Shown here: in pieces, positions 5,765-5,996 of the stretch
Layout of the letters: each line of letters opens with the position of its first letter
How positions within the stretch are numbered: position 1 is the stretch's first letter
From: Elusimicrobiota bacterium
Lineage (GTDB): Bacteria; Elusimicrobiota; Endomicrobiia; CG1-02-37-114; JAHJSO01
NCBI GenBank assembly: GCA_018830385.1
Contig: JAHJSO010000016.1
Coordinates: 1-5,996, forward strand
Length of the DNA: 5,996 nucleotides
Direction: 5' to 3'
Translations under genes and position numbers: made by a program
The notes under the pieces: model-generated
Told to the model about the DNA's origin: nothing
The model's input: only the letters and a program-made list of their open reading frames with translations
Databases searched by the model: none

Positions 5765-5996
5765 AAATTTTAGTAATTGACGACGATGAAGAAATTCATG
5801 AGACGCTGAATGTCTTTTTGCAAAGTTTGGGTTACGAGAGCAAGTACGCCCTTAATGCCAGGGAAGGTCTGAAGCAAGCCGTTATTTATGAGCCGGACGT
5901 CATCTTTCTGGATATACGGCTGCCGGACAAAGACGGCATTGAAATACTCAGGGAAATAAGACAGATTAACAAAAACATATCGGTAGTTATGATAAC
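5761..5996 (+). CDS. Response regulator, receiver domain (partial, runs off the window)
   Basis: Two-component response regulators are switched by phosphorylation of an aspartate by a partner histidine kinase. The visible 78 residues are most of a CheY-like receiver domain. The acidic metal-binding cluster is D7-D8-D9 in KILVIDDDEEI, the phosphoacceptor is D51 in IFLDIRLPDKDG, and the hydrophobic strand SVVMI is followed by AC, which can only encode the expected switch threonine (residue 79). The start is GTG with a good GGGAGG upstream. The output domain lies outside the window, so it could be a single-domain, NtrC-like, OmpR-like or kinase-linked protein. No histidine kinase is in view. The gene follows exbD by 163 bases and may start a separate unit, though no strong promoter was found. 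Confidence 0.93.
   Translation, partial: MKILVIDDDEEIHETLNVFLQSLGYESKYALNAREGLKQAVIYEPDVIFLDIRLPDKDGIEILREIRQINKNISVVMI

Overview
The window looks like chromosomal DNA from an uncultured diderm bacterium of moderate GC content. An ExbD-type inner-membrane protein implies an outer membrane. Arginine is usually AGG and isoleucine often ATA in all the genes. This codon style, together with a dispersed ATTGC...GCAAT repeat of a kind common in environmental genomes, would fit lineages such as Nitrospirota, Omnitrophota or deltaproteobacterial relatives. The sequence alone does not settle the phylum. All supported genes lie on the plus strand.

Positions 1-4085 hold a DNA-maintenance operon. After the last codons of a possible unidentified upstream gene come dprA (single-strand DNA handling for recombination and transformation), topA (a compact type IA topoisomerase I with one zinc finger) and a xerC/xerD-type tyrosine recombinase. 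dprA and topA overlap by ATGA, and topA and xerC are 30 bases apart, so the three are probably co-transcribed. Their common theme is DNA topology and recombination.

Positions 4086-4224 hold a tandem pair of 35-base imperfect palindromic repeats that separates the operon from what follows. A weak dif-like sequence straddles the xerC stop codon.

Positions 4225-5597 hold an unrecognised 310-residue cytoplasmic protein with an N-terminal UBA/TS-N-like three-helix domain, followed closely by exbD. The exbD gene must start at TTG. It has a very good sigma-70-type promoter of its own, whose -35 element lies inside the end of the preceding gene. No exbB/tolQ or tonB partner is in the window.

Positions 5598-5996 hold a 163-base gap containing a 24-codon ORF with a good ribosome binding site. 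Its stop codon overlaps the GTG start of a response regulator, which runs off the end of the window within its receiver domain.

The least explained items are the UBA-like protein, its link to an orphan ExbD, and the small ORF coupled to the response regulator. No CRISPR array, RNA gene, insertion sequence or defence system was seen.
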